This document shows positions 1 through 7,477 of a stretch of DNA of 32,266 nucleotides, piece by piece. Numbering within the stretch: position 1 is the first letter of the stretch; every line of letters starts with the position of its first letter. Below the pieces are notes generated by a model. The model was not told the DNA's origin. It searched no databases and saw only the letters and a list, made by a program, of their open reading frames with translations. Position numbers and translations under genes: made by a program. Origin of the DNA: a virus; IMG/VR virus record IMGVR_UViG_3300020478_000035, positions 1-32,266 of that record, one strand, 5' to 3'.

Positions 1-663
1 TGAAGGATAAAGAACAACCGACCCCGGTAAAATTTTCTTAGTCAAATTTGCATTTGGGTAAAACAACTCACCGCCTTCACATTCATCAATGAGTGTAAGA
101 CCGGATGTCACTACCGTATGAACAGGAAATTCTGTAACTGGAGCATCGTGGCGTCCTGCATTTATGCCCATGTTCCACTCATCGTCACCTCGCTCATACG
201 TCTGATCAGAATGTGGTCCAAGATCCTGACCCTCTTCATAGAGGCAACAATGACTTGGTGTTCTCCACCAAATAGATGGTCTAACTTGAGGATAAATTCT
301 CATATACACGCGTAAGCACTCTGCTACTACGGCATCCATTCTGTTTACAAATTCAAGATCTTCTGCATTTGCCCCATGTTTCAATCCCACCAACCGTCCG
401 GGCGCCTGCTTGAACTGTTCAGGAGTAAATTTGTAACCACCACGATTGATATAATTTCCATCTTCATCTATGACATAATCCTGTTGCATGTCTGTTTTTA
501 TTCGACGGTCATACCATGTTCTAGCGCGTTGTTCTTGTCTTCGGCGAACCCAACCTTTTACCCAATCTGGATCTAATTCTGGTTGTACTGCATCAGGGAA
601 AACAACTACTCCGCAATCATACTTTTCAGGATCAAGCAAGTGGGGACTAATCGGAGTGCGCAT
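1..663 (-). CDS. Fe(II)/2-oxoglutarate dioxygenase, partial (C-terminus beyond window)
   Basis: The frame starts at an ATG at 663 and stays open for 221 codons to the window edge, so the C-terminus is missing. It is a double-stranded beta-helix oxygenase. The first two iron ligands are visible as H151 and D153 in LGPHSDQT, followed by a GGELFYP strand and a PGSVVLYPS strand typical of prolyl-4-hydroxylase-type enzymes. The distal His and the 2-oxoglutarate-binding basic residue would lie just past the edge. It is a clear paralogue of the gene at 1308-2144: both have an INRxGY segment, an IWW segment and the HSDQ motif at the same spacing. The start overlaps the end of the preceding dehydrogenase-like gene by 17 bases, so the two are probably co-translated. 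Substrate unknown. Confidence 0.85.
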   Translation of the reverse strand, partial: MRTPISPHLLDPEKYDCGVVVFPDAVQPELDPDWVKGWVRRRQEQRARTWYDRRIKTDMQQDYVIDEDGNYINRGGYKFTPEQFKQAPGRLVGLKHGANAEDLEFVNRMDAVVAECLRVYMRIYPQVRPSIWWRTPSHCCLYEEGQDLGPHSDQTYERGDDEWNMGINAGRHDAPVTEFPVHTVVTSGLTLIDECEGGELFYPNANLTKKILPGSVVLYPS

Positions 664-1315
664 TGGTCCATACCTCATCTGTTCGCGAATATAATTCTGG
701 ATTAGGTGGTTCATTTTCTTCAATAAGCCGCCTCTTGTAATCCTTAGCATCTTCTGGTGGTATCTCACCCACTAAAGGAAAATCATTAGAATCTAATATG
801 TCTACAATTGTTTGAGCCTTTTCCCCAGATACAAACAAGAAGCGCACATGCTGTGACTTGTTATGCTTTTCACCTTGTGCGGGCGGATAACCATAAATCG
901 CAGCAGAAACATAAGAAGCCCCATTATTGTTAACGTATTCTTCTAGAGCCTTTTCCCAACGACTTTCAACTGGATCATGGATAATGGTGTTGCAATCAAG
1001 ATATATACCCTTAAACCCCGCTTCCATTACTTCCCTCGCAACTGGAAAATGAACCTCCTCGTCGGGTCTATCTTTTTGATACACAGCAAAAACACCTCTA
1101 CCATCACAAATGGACGCGATTACATCAGCCTGTTCAACCATGTTTGCAATAGTTCCAACATCTTTATAGTTTGCCGTTTCAACTCGATCAACTGTTCTTT
1201 CAGAGCGCCCTTCCGTGGCGCACAATATCTCACAACCACTAGCATTGAAGGCTTTCGCAATAGTCAACCCCATAGAACCGGGATGCAATACGCCTACTTT
1301 CAAATTATTACTCAT
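647..1315 (-). CDS. NAD(P)-binding oxidoreductase domain, 6PGDH/DUF1932-type, short form
   Basis: This 222-residue protein begins with a Rossmann dinucleotide-binding motif (VGVLHPGSMG, residues 7-16), followed by a GRS segment and alternating beta/alpha pattern. That pattern and the later AAIYGYPP and FLFVSG segments resemble the N-terminal domain of 6-phosphogluconate/3-hydroxyisobutyrate dehydrogenase relatives that carry a DUF1932 C-terminal domain. Those family members are usually near 260-300 residues. Here the sequence ends in a charged Pro/Glu-rich tail just where the helical domain with the catalytic lysine should begin. It may therefore bind a nucleotide without being a complete dehydrogenase, or may pair with another subunit. 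It overlaps the oxygenase genes on both sides (8 and 17 bases), which places it in the same operon. The family call is from motif memory; the reaction is unknown. Confidence 0.72.
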   Translation of the reverse strand: MSNNLKVGVLHPGSMGLTIAKAFNASGCEILCATEGRSERTVDRVETANYKDVGTIANMVEQADVIASICDGRGVFAVYQKDRPDEEVHFPVAREVMEAGFKGIYLDCNTIIHDPVESRWEKALEEYVNNNGASYVSAAIYGYPPAQGEKHNKSQHVRFLFVSGEKAQTIVDILDSNDFPLVGEIPPEDAKDYKRRLIEENEPPNPELYSRTDEVWTNAHSD

Positions 1316-2144
1316 AATACGTATTATACCCTTCTGTCATATACACGTTACTTGCTTCTCTAGCCAGTTCTGGTTGAGTCGCAGGGTCTGCAACTGCTTC
1401 ACGAAACTCTTTATTAGGACTTCCATGACAATACCATCCAATATGAGAGTACCGTGTGCCCTTCTCCACTCTACTGACTCCATGGGCAGCAATATAGTTA
1501 GAAGGAAAAAATATAATATCTCCCTTTCGGGGCCTGTAGTCAATTTCTAAATATCCGAACTGAACCAATCCGCCCACATAATTAGTTCCATCTAACTCTT
1601 CCTCTGTAGAAACACTGTCATTGAAAAAAGTTGAATGTGAAACTGTTGTGCGTGTTGCTATTTGATCAGGAGGATGAGGCAAACCATATTTATAATCAAC
1701 ACTTTGATCTGAATGCATACCCAAATAAGAACCTTCTGGATAAAGCAAGATATGACTTCTAATTTTCCACCAGATACATTTACCCGCCAATGGAAATAAC
1801 TTCAAATAATCTAAAAGACATTCATCGGTTCTTTTTTCTATATTTAAAAGTATCTTTTTAAATTCTGGAGATCCATCTCTTTGAACGTATGCACAATGTT
1901 GCGGCATCGTATACACAGAATGGGCTGGAAAAAAATAACCATTCCTATTTATGAATCCATCTTCCCCAGTAATAGGATCCTTTCCGGGTTCATACATGAC
2001 TTCACGTTCTTTTGCCGCGGACTCCTCTGCAAAACCTGCGAGAGCCTCCCAGTCGGCTTCTATGGCGCTCTCATAAAGAACCACGCCACCGCCTAAATGC
2101 TTACCTTCTGCTGGTCGTGGCTTCCAATTAGTTCCTTCCGTCAC
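1308..2144 (-). CDS. Fe(II)/2-oxoglutarate dioxygenase, prolyl-hydroxylase-like
   Basis: From the GTG at 2144 the protein has 278 residues. Iron ligands are H144 and D146 (MHSDQS) and H221 (AAHGVSRV), and the 2-oxoglutarate-binding arginine is probably R231, ten residues later as expected. A GGLVQFGYLEIDYRPRKGD core matches the beta-helix fold. The same frame stays open upstream to 2315, but that extension lies inside the TauD-like gene and looks like out-of-frame translation, so I prefer the GTG. It follows an A/G-rich stretch (AAAGAAGAAAAGC) and gives the same 17-base overlap seen between the two genes downstream. It is a paralogue of the partial gene at 1-663. The insert between the HxD motif and the distal His is longer than in the other oxygenases here. 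Substrate unknown. Confidence 0.82.
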   Translation of the reverse strand: MTEGTNWKPRPAEGKHLGGGVVLYESAIEADWEALAGFAEESAAKEREVMYEPGKDPITGEDGFINRNGYFFPAHSVYTMPQHCAYVQRDGSPEFKKILLNIEKRTDECLLDYLKLFPLAGKCIWWKIRSHILLYPEGSYLGMHSDQSVDYKYGLPHPPDQIATRTTVSHSTFFNDSVSTEEELDGTNYVGGLVQFGYLEIDYRPRKGDIIFFPSNYIAAHGVSRVEKGTRYSHIGWYCHGSPNKEFREAVADPATQPELAREASNVYMTEGYNTYYE

Positions 2145-3012
2145 GCTTTTCTTCTTTCTTTGGAACGAGTCTGAATAATTCTTCCTCATCTTCAAAAGTG
2201 TTATATGCAGGAACCAACCAAGCATCCTTGTTGCCTCCATGAAAAGCCGCCCGATCAAATATTCTCTGCCCCCTTTGGAAACCCAAACTGACCGCATGAG
2301 CATATCGAACACCACAAAATAAAATAAGATCGCCTTCTAACCACGAATACCACTGTTGATTTTCTTCTGTATACACAAAATCTTGAATCCATTGATTGAC
2401 ATTAGAAACATCTTCTTCAGAAAGAGCAGGACACGTATCAGGATTTATCTGATAAGGAGGCTCTGGAGTAGTGGTATGCCCTTGAGCAAACACCACAATT
2501 TTTCCAGAAATAGGATCTTCTTTAAATAATTTGTGAGGATAATGAAAAATTTCTGTTGGAAGAAATGAAACTTGTGCTTCTAACATGCACGCATCCTTCA
2601 ATGCTTCTTTCCAATCGTCAGGCATTGAGTTGTAACATTGATGCATGTCTACAAACCCCGTTTGACCTCCGGGTTGTTGATCTGATTCATGTGGCACTTG
2701 AAAAGTATGCATATTCAAAGCAATGATTTGAGGTAAATGCTCCTTGTATGTATCTTCAAGATGCCACGCTAAAAATAATCCACCATTTGTGGAACTGTAA
2801 TTTTGGGCAATGTGATCGAATCTAGTTTTGTGCTCAACATCTTGGGCTATAGGACTATCAACCATCCCCAAAGCATGAGTCACATTCTGAAACTCATCGC
2901 GTGTTAACCCTAATTGTCTAAATGCAATAACACCTTCCGCCTTTAAAGCCTCCGTATAAATCGTAGGGTTTTCAAGTATGTCTTCTTTAGTGACATTCTT
3001 ATACTCAATCAT
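2128..3012 (-). CDS. TauD/TfdA-like Fe(II)/2-oxoglutarate dioxygenase
   Basis: This 294-residue protein matches the TauD/TfdA/clavaminate-synthase branch of 2-oxoglutarate oxygenases, not the prolyl-hydroxylase branch. The N-terminus has the typical early segment (GVIAFRQLGLT). The facial triad is H84 and E86 in AWHLEDTY, with Glu in place of the usual Asp as in clavaminate-synthase-like members, plus H239 in RYAHAVSL. R250 lies eleven residues later, the same spacing as the TauD His255/Arg266 pair. PGGQTGFVDMHQ after the first motif corresponds to the family's GGDT segment. Known members hydroxylate taurine, alkyl sulphates, amino acids or antibiotic precursors; nothing here tells which. It overlaps the next gene upstream by 8 bases and the one downstream by 17. 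Confidence 0.87.
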   Translation of the reverse strand: MIEYKNVTKEDILENPTIYTEALKAEGVIAFRQLGLTRDEFQNVTHALGMVDSPIAQDVEHKTRFDHIAQNYSSTNGGLFLAWHLEDTYKEHLPQIIALNMHTFQVPHESDQQPGGQTGFVDMHQCYNSMPDDWKEALKDACMLEAQVSFLPTEIFHYPHKLFKEDPISGKIVVFAQGHTTTPEPPYQINPDTCPALSEEDVSNVNQWIQDFVYTEENQQWYSWLEGDLILFCGVRYAHAVSLGFQRGQRIFDRAAFHGGNKDAWLVPAYNTFEDEEELFRLVPKKEEKRDGRN

Positions 3013-3655
3013 CCCAATACCTTAAATGCTCTTCTCTGTCATACAGCATTTGTACGCTAGTTAATATGCTCGACACCAGTTCTTCCCTGTCATCGTCATC
3101 TTCCATGTGGTACATAGAAGCATGTATGACATCTAAAACCCCTTGCACTAATACCGATATGGAAGGAGGTTCATCCTCATTAAATTGATCCGCCATATAT
3201 AGATGTCCCCAATTTAATGGTCTGTTCTCTACGGAAGGGTAATCTCTCCAATCTGGATAATGCCAAGCATTCCCCACATGCCGTAATTCTTTCGGAGTTT
3301 TAACAACGCGTACGACCTCTTCTTCTCGGTCCGCCACATTCTCTCCGTTAAAGAACACCCATGTAAGAGTTCCATTCCGGCTAAATATGAAAGCCCTACT
3401 ATTTGGGTATTGTTTTTTGTAAGGAGCCAACTTACTTCCCATAACTGAAGCATCATCTATTGCAATGGCTTCAAAATCATCTAACGATTTTAATTTCTCA
3501 CACAGAGCGTTTAAATCTTCAGGCAACCCTCTTGCAAAACCGCCATTAAAAGCAACTAATAAAACTTTGCCCTTATAAGGCTGAAAAGAAAGATCACCAT
3601 ATATTCCTCTGGTATACACCCAAGGAATATGATCTCCTTCTTTCATGTGAATCAT
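3005..3655 (-). CDS. thioredoxin-fold protein, degenerate peroxidase-like
   Basis: This 216-residue protein starts at the ATG that shares an ATGA with the stop of the preceding DUF6065-like gene. Residues 17-45 (GIYGDLSFQPYKGKVLLVAF, then NGGFARG) resemble the first beta-strands of glutathione peroxidase and peroxiredoxin folds, and of the larger protein at 5763-6710. The position of that relative's catalytic Cys is occupied by Arg (about R42). The only cysteine is C52. A second half-fold (SRAFIFSRNGTLTWVFFNGE) fits the later strands. The C-terminal half is acidic with a DDDDREE run and matches nothing I recognise. I infer a non-catalytic sibling of the peroxidase-like protein. It might serve as a partner or iron/substrate-handling subunit, but that is speculation. 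Confidence 0.6.
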   Translation of the reverse strand: MIHMKEGDHIPWVYTRGIYGDLSFQPYKGKVLLVAFNGGFARGLPEDLNALCEKLKSLDDFEAIAIDDASVMGSKLAPYKKQYPNSRAFIFSRNGTLTWVFFNGENVADREEEVVRVVKTPKELRHVGNAWHYPDWRDYPSVENRPLNWGHLYMADQFNEDEPPSISVLVQGVLDVIHASMYHMEDDDDREELVSSILTSVQMLYDREEHLRYWDD

Positions 3656-4374
3656 TCGGGCACTTCCAAAATTTCTGAACGCTCTGCCTTTGGGCCAATG
3701 CGCTCACCTTTTTCATTCAAGCCTGTTCGTATACTCCCCATCCAAGTCCACGGTTCTTCCTCTAACTGTTTCATCTTGGCGTCACCATATTCTTGACGCT
3801 CCTTCATCAACTCAGGCTTATCCCAATAATTTTCTACTTCAAATTCAACTTCTGACAATAATGATTCTTCATAAAACTGAAAAAACATAAATGGCATTCC
3901 TTTAGGAAAAGTAATAGGAGTGTTTTCTTTTGTTATTCTCCAATTCATATTCCACTCATCAGGCCACCATGACGTAGGAATGTTCGCAGTCATAGGAACG
4001 GCACCATCAACAAAATAGTTAGGTGTACCCGAAACCCATGTGCAAATTCCGGGTGGAGTGTTCATAGACCACGAAGTAGCGAAAGAAATTGTTCCAATAA
4101 TGCTAGAAAAAACAATTGGTCTTGAATACTCCTGTCCATCAGTAGTATGAGTCATCATTTCTCCAGTCAAGATGCGTGGAGGTGTATTCCCCCCATCCCA
4201 CTGAACAACAACATCTTGTTGAAGTTGCATTTCCCAACCATGAATATTTGCCGATGTTACGGGATAACACTTATAAGCATGTTTTTTGTAAGTTTCATCC
4301 ATCCAATCGCGTCGTGGACGAGATTGTTTAATTGTTGGCGGGTTCTGATGAGTGCGGGTAAGTGTTACCTTCAT
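3652..4374 (-). CDS. DUF6065-like protein
   Basis: This 240-residue protein has the layout I associate with DUF6065. An N-terminal basic/aromatic segment leads to YPVTSANIHGWEM, then a QWDGG segment, a FSSIIGTISFATSW strand, TPPG (106-109), an IPTSWW segment (132-137), and NWRIT followed by PITFPKGMPF (144-162). It appears all-beta, with no transmembrane segment or signal peptide. The last third is charged and helical. DUF6065 proteins have no settled biochemical role that I know of, but they occur beside 2-oxoglutarate oxygenases, as here. The C-terminal layout also resembles the two proteins at 6714-7457 and 14710-15474. The gene shares ATGA overlaps with both neighbours, which argues for tight translational coupling with the oxygenase upstream. 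Confidence 0.68.
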   Translation of the reverse strand: MKVTLTRTHQNPPTIKQSRPRRDWMDETYKKHAYKCYPVTSANIHGWEMQLQQDVVVQWDGGNTPPRILTGEMMTHTTDGQEYSRPIVFSSIIGTISFATSWSMNTPPGICTWVSGTPNYFVDGAVPMTANIPTSWWPDEWNMNWRITKENTPITFPKGMPFMFFQFYEESLLSEVEFEVENYWDKPELMKERQEYGDAKMKQLEEEPWTWMGSIRTGLNEKGERIGPKAERSEILEVPE

Positions 4375-5066
4375 GTTCCAGCAGTAGTCACCTGTGGGTT
4401 TTCATCGTCCACAGAAGACGACTTAACCTCTGCATATGCTCCATGATTTTGATGATTGCGGTCATTGTAATCAAACATAGTTACACCAGAATATTTAATT
4501 CCCTCCGTGACAGGAAGTGATTGATGGGCGTATATAAAAGTAGATGGGAAAACAAGAAGGTCTCCCGCTTCAGGCAAAAATCTAATATCTAAATATGGAA
4601 ATTCTAATTCCCCACCTTCATAAGCATTATTCAAATAGCCCACTGTTGAAACGGTAGCGCTATAAGAAAACCCATGATCCGCATGAACGGAAAAATGTTG
4701 ACCTTCTGTGTACCTTACAAAATTTGTTGCCTCTTCATATTCCATTTCGATGTTGTAACGCCTCGTGTAATCTGCCACACAATGACGAACTTCTGTAATG
4801 TATTCTGAATAAACTTTGCCTGCATCTTCAAACTCTTCAGGAATGTTTTCTAAATCCGAATCCCGCAATTTAAAATCGTGACAATCTCTATAGTCCGGCA
4901 TTTCCTGCAAATCCCCCACAAGAGCCTTATGCCATGAATAGCAGACGTCCTCGCTGTCACCAATAGCATTTTCTAATCTTTCGGCAAGATTAGATTCCTC
5001 CGGCCATACCTTTTTATATAAACAAATCCCGAATCCGGGATGTCCACATGCTCCTGCAAATTCCAT
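4371..5066 (-). CDS. Fe(II)/2-oxoglutarate dioxygenase, prolyl 4-hydroxylase-like
   Basis: From the ATG at 5066 this is a 231-residue protein. It has the complete catalytic set: H128 and D130 (SVHADHG), H181 (YAHQSLPV) and a basic residue K191 ten residues on. The GGELEFPYLDIRF and PEAGDLLVFPS strands are typical of P4Hc-type enzymes. Lysine at the 2-oxoglutarate site is the state found in true prolyl 4-hydroxylases. An in-frame TTG at 5081 is possible, but the ATG has a good GGAGAAG site at the right spacing and does not overlap the preceding gene. The N-terminal GACGHPGFGICLY segment has two cysteines. The stop overlaps the DUF6065-like start as ATGA. Candidate substrates are peptidyl proline or another side chain; not decidable from sequence. 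Confidence 0.88.
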   Translation of the reverse strand: MEFAGACGHPGFGICLYKKVWPEESNLAERLENAIGDSEDVCYSWHKALVGDLQEMPDYRDCHDFKLRDSDLENIPEEFEDAGKVYSEYITEVRHCVADYTRRYNIEMEYEEATNFVRYTEGQHFSVHADHGFSYSATVSTVGYLNNAYEGGELEFPYLDIRFLPEAGDLLVFPSTFIYAHQSLPVTEGIKYSGVTMFDYNDRNHQNHGAYAEVKSSSVDDENPQVTTAGT

Positions 5067-5067
5067 A

Positions 5068-5721
5068 TTATTCTTCTCCAAACGCTGCTAATGAATATTG
5101 ATTAAATCCAGTAACAGTATAAAAAGATGGTGTCGTCCATCTTATTCCAGACTTTATTTCTTTAACTCCATGCAAATAATTAACATCACCTATATGAGCG
5201 ACTCCCATACCTGCTTTTATTTCTAATTCTATATCATGTTGAGGATAATATATTTGTCCACCCTCAAAATCGTCATTCCAATAAATAATAGAATTGAGAT
5301 CGTAGGTAGGGAACGGGTTCGGTGTCCCATCATTAAGTTGCTTGTCGGCATGAGGCAACTGTTCATTTCCGGGCAACCACCTCACAAGAACTGGTGGGCG
5401 AGCATATGTGCTAACTCCAAATTTATCTTCTATTGCCATCCCTATTTTTAAAATATATTTATTGATCATTTCAAATATAAATGGATTTATCCGCTGAAGG
5501 ATGTCTCCGCTACACATACGATCCCACCAATAAGAAGCATCATAAATACAAACACCTTCATCGTTGTATTCTGTTTCCCTAGGGTTGTCCCATTCTTTTA
5601 TATGTGGCATAAAGGCAGACATATTCTCTAAATCCACAGGACTTACCAAATCAGGAATAATTATAATATTGTCCGAAGAATCACCAAAATAACCCGGCGG
5701 CACCAGTGATTCCTCCATCAT
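5068..5721 (-). CDS. Fe(II)/2-oxoglutarate dioxygenase
   Basis: Starting at the ATG at 5721 the protein has 217 residues. A start at 5739 would add six residues but lacks a ribosome binding site, whereas 5721 follows AGAGGA. Iron ligands are H124 and D126 (LPHADKQ) and H184 (YLHGVKEI); R194 is the probable 2-oxoglutarate contact, ten residues later. GGQIYYPQHDIELEIKAG is the usual beta-helix strand pair. The Arg instead of Lys separates it from the P4H-like neighbour downstream. The N-terminus (residues 1-60) is hydrophobic/acidic and resembles the pre-core helix region of phage oxygenases. It ends one base before the next gene's ATG, so the two are almost certainly one transcript. Substrate unknown. 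Confidence 0.86.
   Translation of the reverse strand: MMEESLVPPGYFGDSSDNIIIIPDLVSPVDLENMSAFMPHIKEWDNPRETEYNDEGVCIYDASYWWDRMCSGDILQRINPFIFEMINKYILKIGMAIEDKFGVSTYARPPVLVRWLPGNEQLPHADKQLNDGTPNPFPTYDLNSIIYWNDDFEGGQIYYPQHDIELEIKAGMGVAHIGDVNYLHGVKEIKSGIRWTTPSFYTVTGFNQYSLAAFGEE
5073..5079 (-). promoter_or_regulatory. ribosome binding site deciding the start at 5066
   Basis: On the minus strand GGAGAAG lies six bases before the ATG at 5066. It supports this ATG over the in-frame TTG at 5081, which would overlap the upstream gene. Confidence 0.6.
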
Positions 5722-5728
5722 TAAAGAT

Positions 5729-5734
5729 TCCTCT
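5729..5734 (-). promoter_or_regulatory. ribosome binding site deciding the start at 5721
   Basis: On the minus strand AGAGGA lies seven bases before the ATG at 5721. The alternative ATG at 5739 is preceded by a T-rich stretch without a recognisable site. Two ATG codons follow each other at 5721 and 5718. Confidence 0.5.
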
Positions 5735-5762
5735 TTCATCTAAAAATACTACCAGATATTGT

Positions 5763-6710
5763 CTAGAGGAGAAGGTCTATGTCTTCTTTCAACTTTTGTA
5801 CAGCATCATCAATATTGGCTTTTTGTGTAGGAGTAGGCCACCCCTCATGCCACTCATTAAGAGTATCTATATAAGATTCTTTGTAATGTTTCCATTTTTC
5901 AGGTGGCATTAATTCAACATCATGCATACCGCGAGGCATGTCATATGGAGAACCATCAGGTTGCACCCTATTGAAAGACACCCCCACATCTGGATCAAAT
6001 ATGTCAAACGGAAGACCATGTTCATCTATTTCACCACTTAAAAACCCATTATGATAACGACGCACTTGGGTGCCCGTTCTATCTACAAGAAATTTTTCCA
6101 TGTGACCCGGAACTGGCCTCCAACCCGGCTTTGTCACATCGGGAACTTTCAACTTAGGATCGTCCGCCCAATCGTTAACTTCCCAATGGTGAGGCATGCC
6201 ATTTTCTTCTAATGGAAGTTTGTCTCCTTCTGTTATGAAAAACCAAAACGGATGAGGTTCTTGTTCTTTTACAGACCCTTTAAGTCTCTTTGGATCATAC
6301 ATATTCCAATCTTTGTCATACCGAGCATTGGTCAACTCGGAAAAAGTATAAGTAACACCAAATTCTTCACGACCATACCGTTCAGCAATTTGACCGGGAG
6401 TTAGTTCCTCTCCGGTTTCTTCCTTCAAATTGCAAGCATAAGTTTCTAATCCTTCTCCAAACTCTGGAAGATTATGTCTAGGGAAGTCATCTACAACTAT
6501 TATCGCAACATTAAAATCTTCATCTGGATAAGACTCATGCAATTCCTGCAAGGCAATATGTTGCGTTATGTTTCCACAACCAGCGGAACAATTGGCAAAC
6601 AAAGTAACTTTTCCTTTGAATTGTTGCAAATAACCGTCTGTTCCGTCAGCCGCTTTCATATCAAAATCATAAACTGATCTATCAAGTGTTAATGTTTCTA
6701 CAGTAGTCAT
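5763..6710 (-). CDS. glutathione peroxidase-like thioredoxin-fold protein with C-terminal extension
   Basis: This 315-residue protein carries glutathione peroxidase landmarks: VYDFDMKAADG (13-23), an FKGKVTLFANCSAGCGNIT region with the likely peroxidatic Cys at C45, QHIALQELHESY (50-61) matching the family's helix, and MEKFLVDRTG (204-213) matching the conserved FL(V/I)DRxG strand. The classical Gln and Trp-Asn partners are not clearly present. C93 could act as a resolving cysteine. The protein is far longer than ordinary GPx (about 160 residues), with a long insert between the Cys helix and the DRTG strand and an extra 100 residues at the C-terminus. In context it could remove peroxides or reduce disulphides around the oxygenases, which inactivate when their iron is oxidised; that role is inference. 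It lies 41 bases upstream of the next gene's start. Confidence 0.72.
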   Translation of the reverse strand: MTTVETLTLDRSVYDFDMKAADGTDGYLQQFKGKVTLFANCSAGCGNITQHIALQELHESYPDEDFNVAIIVVDDFPRHNLPEFGEGLETYACNLKEETGEELTPGQIAERYGREEFGVTYTFSELTNARYDKDWNMYDPKRLKGSVKEQEPHPFWFFITEGDKLPLEENGMPHHWEVNDWADDPKLKVPDVTKPGWRPVPGHMEKFLVDRTGTQVRRYHNGFLSGEIDEHGLPFDIFDPDVGVSFNRVQPDGSPYDMPRGMHDVELMPPEKWKHYKESYIDTLNEWHEGWPTPTQKANIDDAVQKLKEDIDLLL

Positions 6711-6713
6711 GCT

Positions 6714-7457
6714 CTAAATAATATCATCGTCGGCTTGTCGCTGATGCTTCCTATATGCACCCTTGCGCCGAAAAGTCTGAAAGCCTCCATGTCCAACACC
6801 CCTGTTAGTGGCATGTTTGTGCATGTATTCATCTCCCATAATAACTTTTTTAACTTGATCACTTCTCTTAAAAGGAATCAAATGATAAATAGGTGTGCCA
6901 GCAGGAATAATAAATTCTTCATCAGACAACACTCTTAAAGCCACATTTCCTCTATGAAAATAATCACTATTAATCACAGAAGGCAATACCTGATATCTGG
7001 AATCAGGTTCATAAAGAACAGGTAAACATAATAACGAATAACCGGGAGCAGTTTTATATAGAAACGGGGATCTCAAATCAGGACATCCAGCATGTTCCAC
7101 TGGGCGATCCTCCATAAAAGGACACCCTTTAGTCGTTTCTGCATCAAATTGTTCAGCAGAAAAAAAGGAATCCGCCATGGCCACTGCCGTACCGCCACCT
7201 TCTGTGGGGTGTATCTTCACATCCCCCCACAACGGCACAGTAATACCAAGAGATAAATAATCCTGAATACCCTTACAACGAGCAACCGCTACATTATCCT
7301 TGCCCGCTTTCTTAAACCAATCAGGCCAACCAGCAGAATTGCGAAAAGGTGGATGTTCCAACAAGCGATTATCTTTTGGCACTACCAATATCTCATTGGG
7401 TTTCACTTTAGGCCAGTCAGCATAAGACCGGAGATTACGCAACCTTCTAGAAAGCAT
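6714..7457 (-). CDS. DUF6065-like phage protein, paralogue 1
   Basis: This 247-residue protein is a clear paralogue of the one at 14710-15474. Both share RSYxDWPKVKP near the N-terminus, KGIQDYLS and GITVPLWGD (62-79), LYKTAPGYSLL (133-143), a VLPxxxNxDY segment, and an AGTPIYHLIPxKR segment followed by a basic RRKGxYRxHQRxAD tail. The TAPG and AGTPIYHLIP segments sit where the DUF6065-like protein at 3652-4374 has TPPG and KGMPFMFFQF, so I infer one beta-rich superfamily. The ATG at 7457 abuts a GGAGG with no spacer, which is odd, but the paralogue starts at the same alignment point (MLxxLxN), so I keep it. No enzyme motif recognised. It lies between the PASTA protein and the peroxidase-like gene. 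Confidence 0.72.
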   Translation of the reverse strand: MLSRRLRNLRSYADWPKVKPNEILVVPKDNRLLEHPPFRNSAGWPDWFKKAGKDNVAVARCKGIQDYLSLGITVPLWGDVKIHPTEGGGTAVAMADSFFSAEQFDAETTKGCPFMEDRPVEHAGCPDLRSPFLYKTAPGYSLLCLPVLYEPDSRYQVLPSVINSDYFHRGNVALRVLSDEEFIIPAGTPIYHLIPFKRSDQVKKVIMGDEYMHKHATNRGVGHGGFQTFRRKGAYRKHQRQADDDII

Positions 7458-7477
7458 CCTCCAAGTTTACACCCTTC

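Noticed and set aside
1687-1694. TATAAATA on the minus strand, like a T4-type late promoter
   Set aside because: It lies within a coding sequence (the DYKYG codons) far from any start. A second match at 23728-23735 is also internal to a gene. AT-rich sequence makes chance matches likely.
2145-2315. N-terminal extension of the oxygenase at 1308-2144
   Set aside because: The frame is open but lies within the TauD-like gene, reads as basic/hydrophobic nonsense and lacks a ribosome site. The GTG at 2144 gives a sensible domain start.
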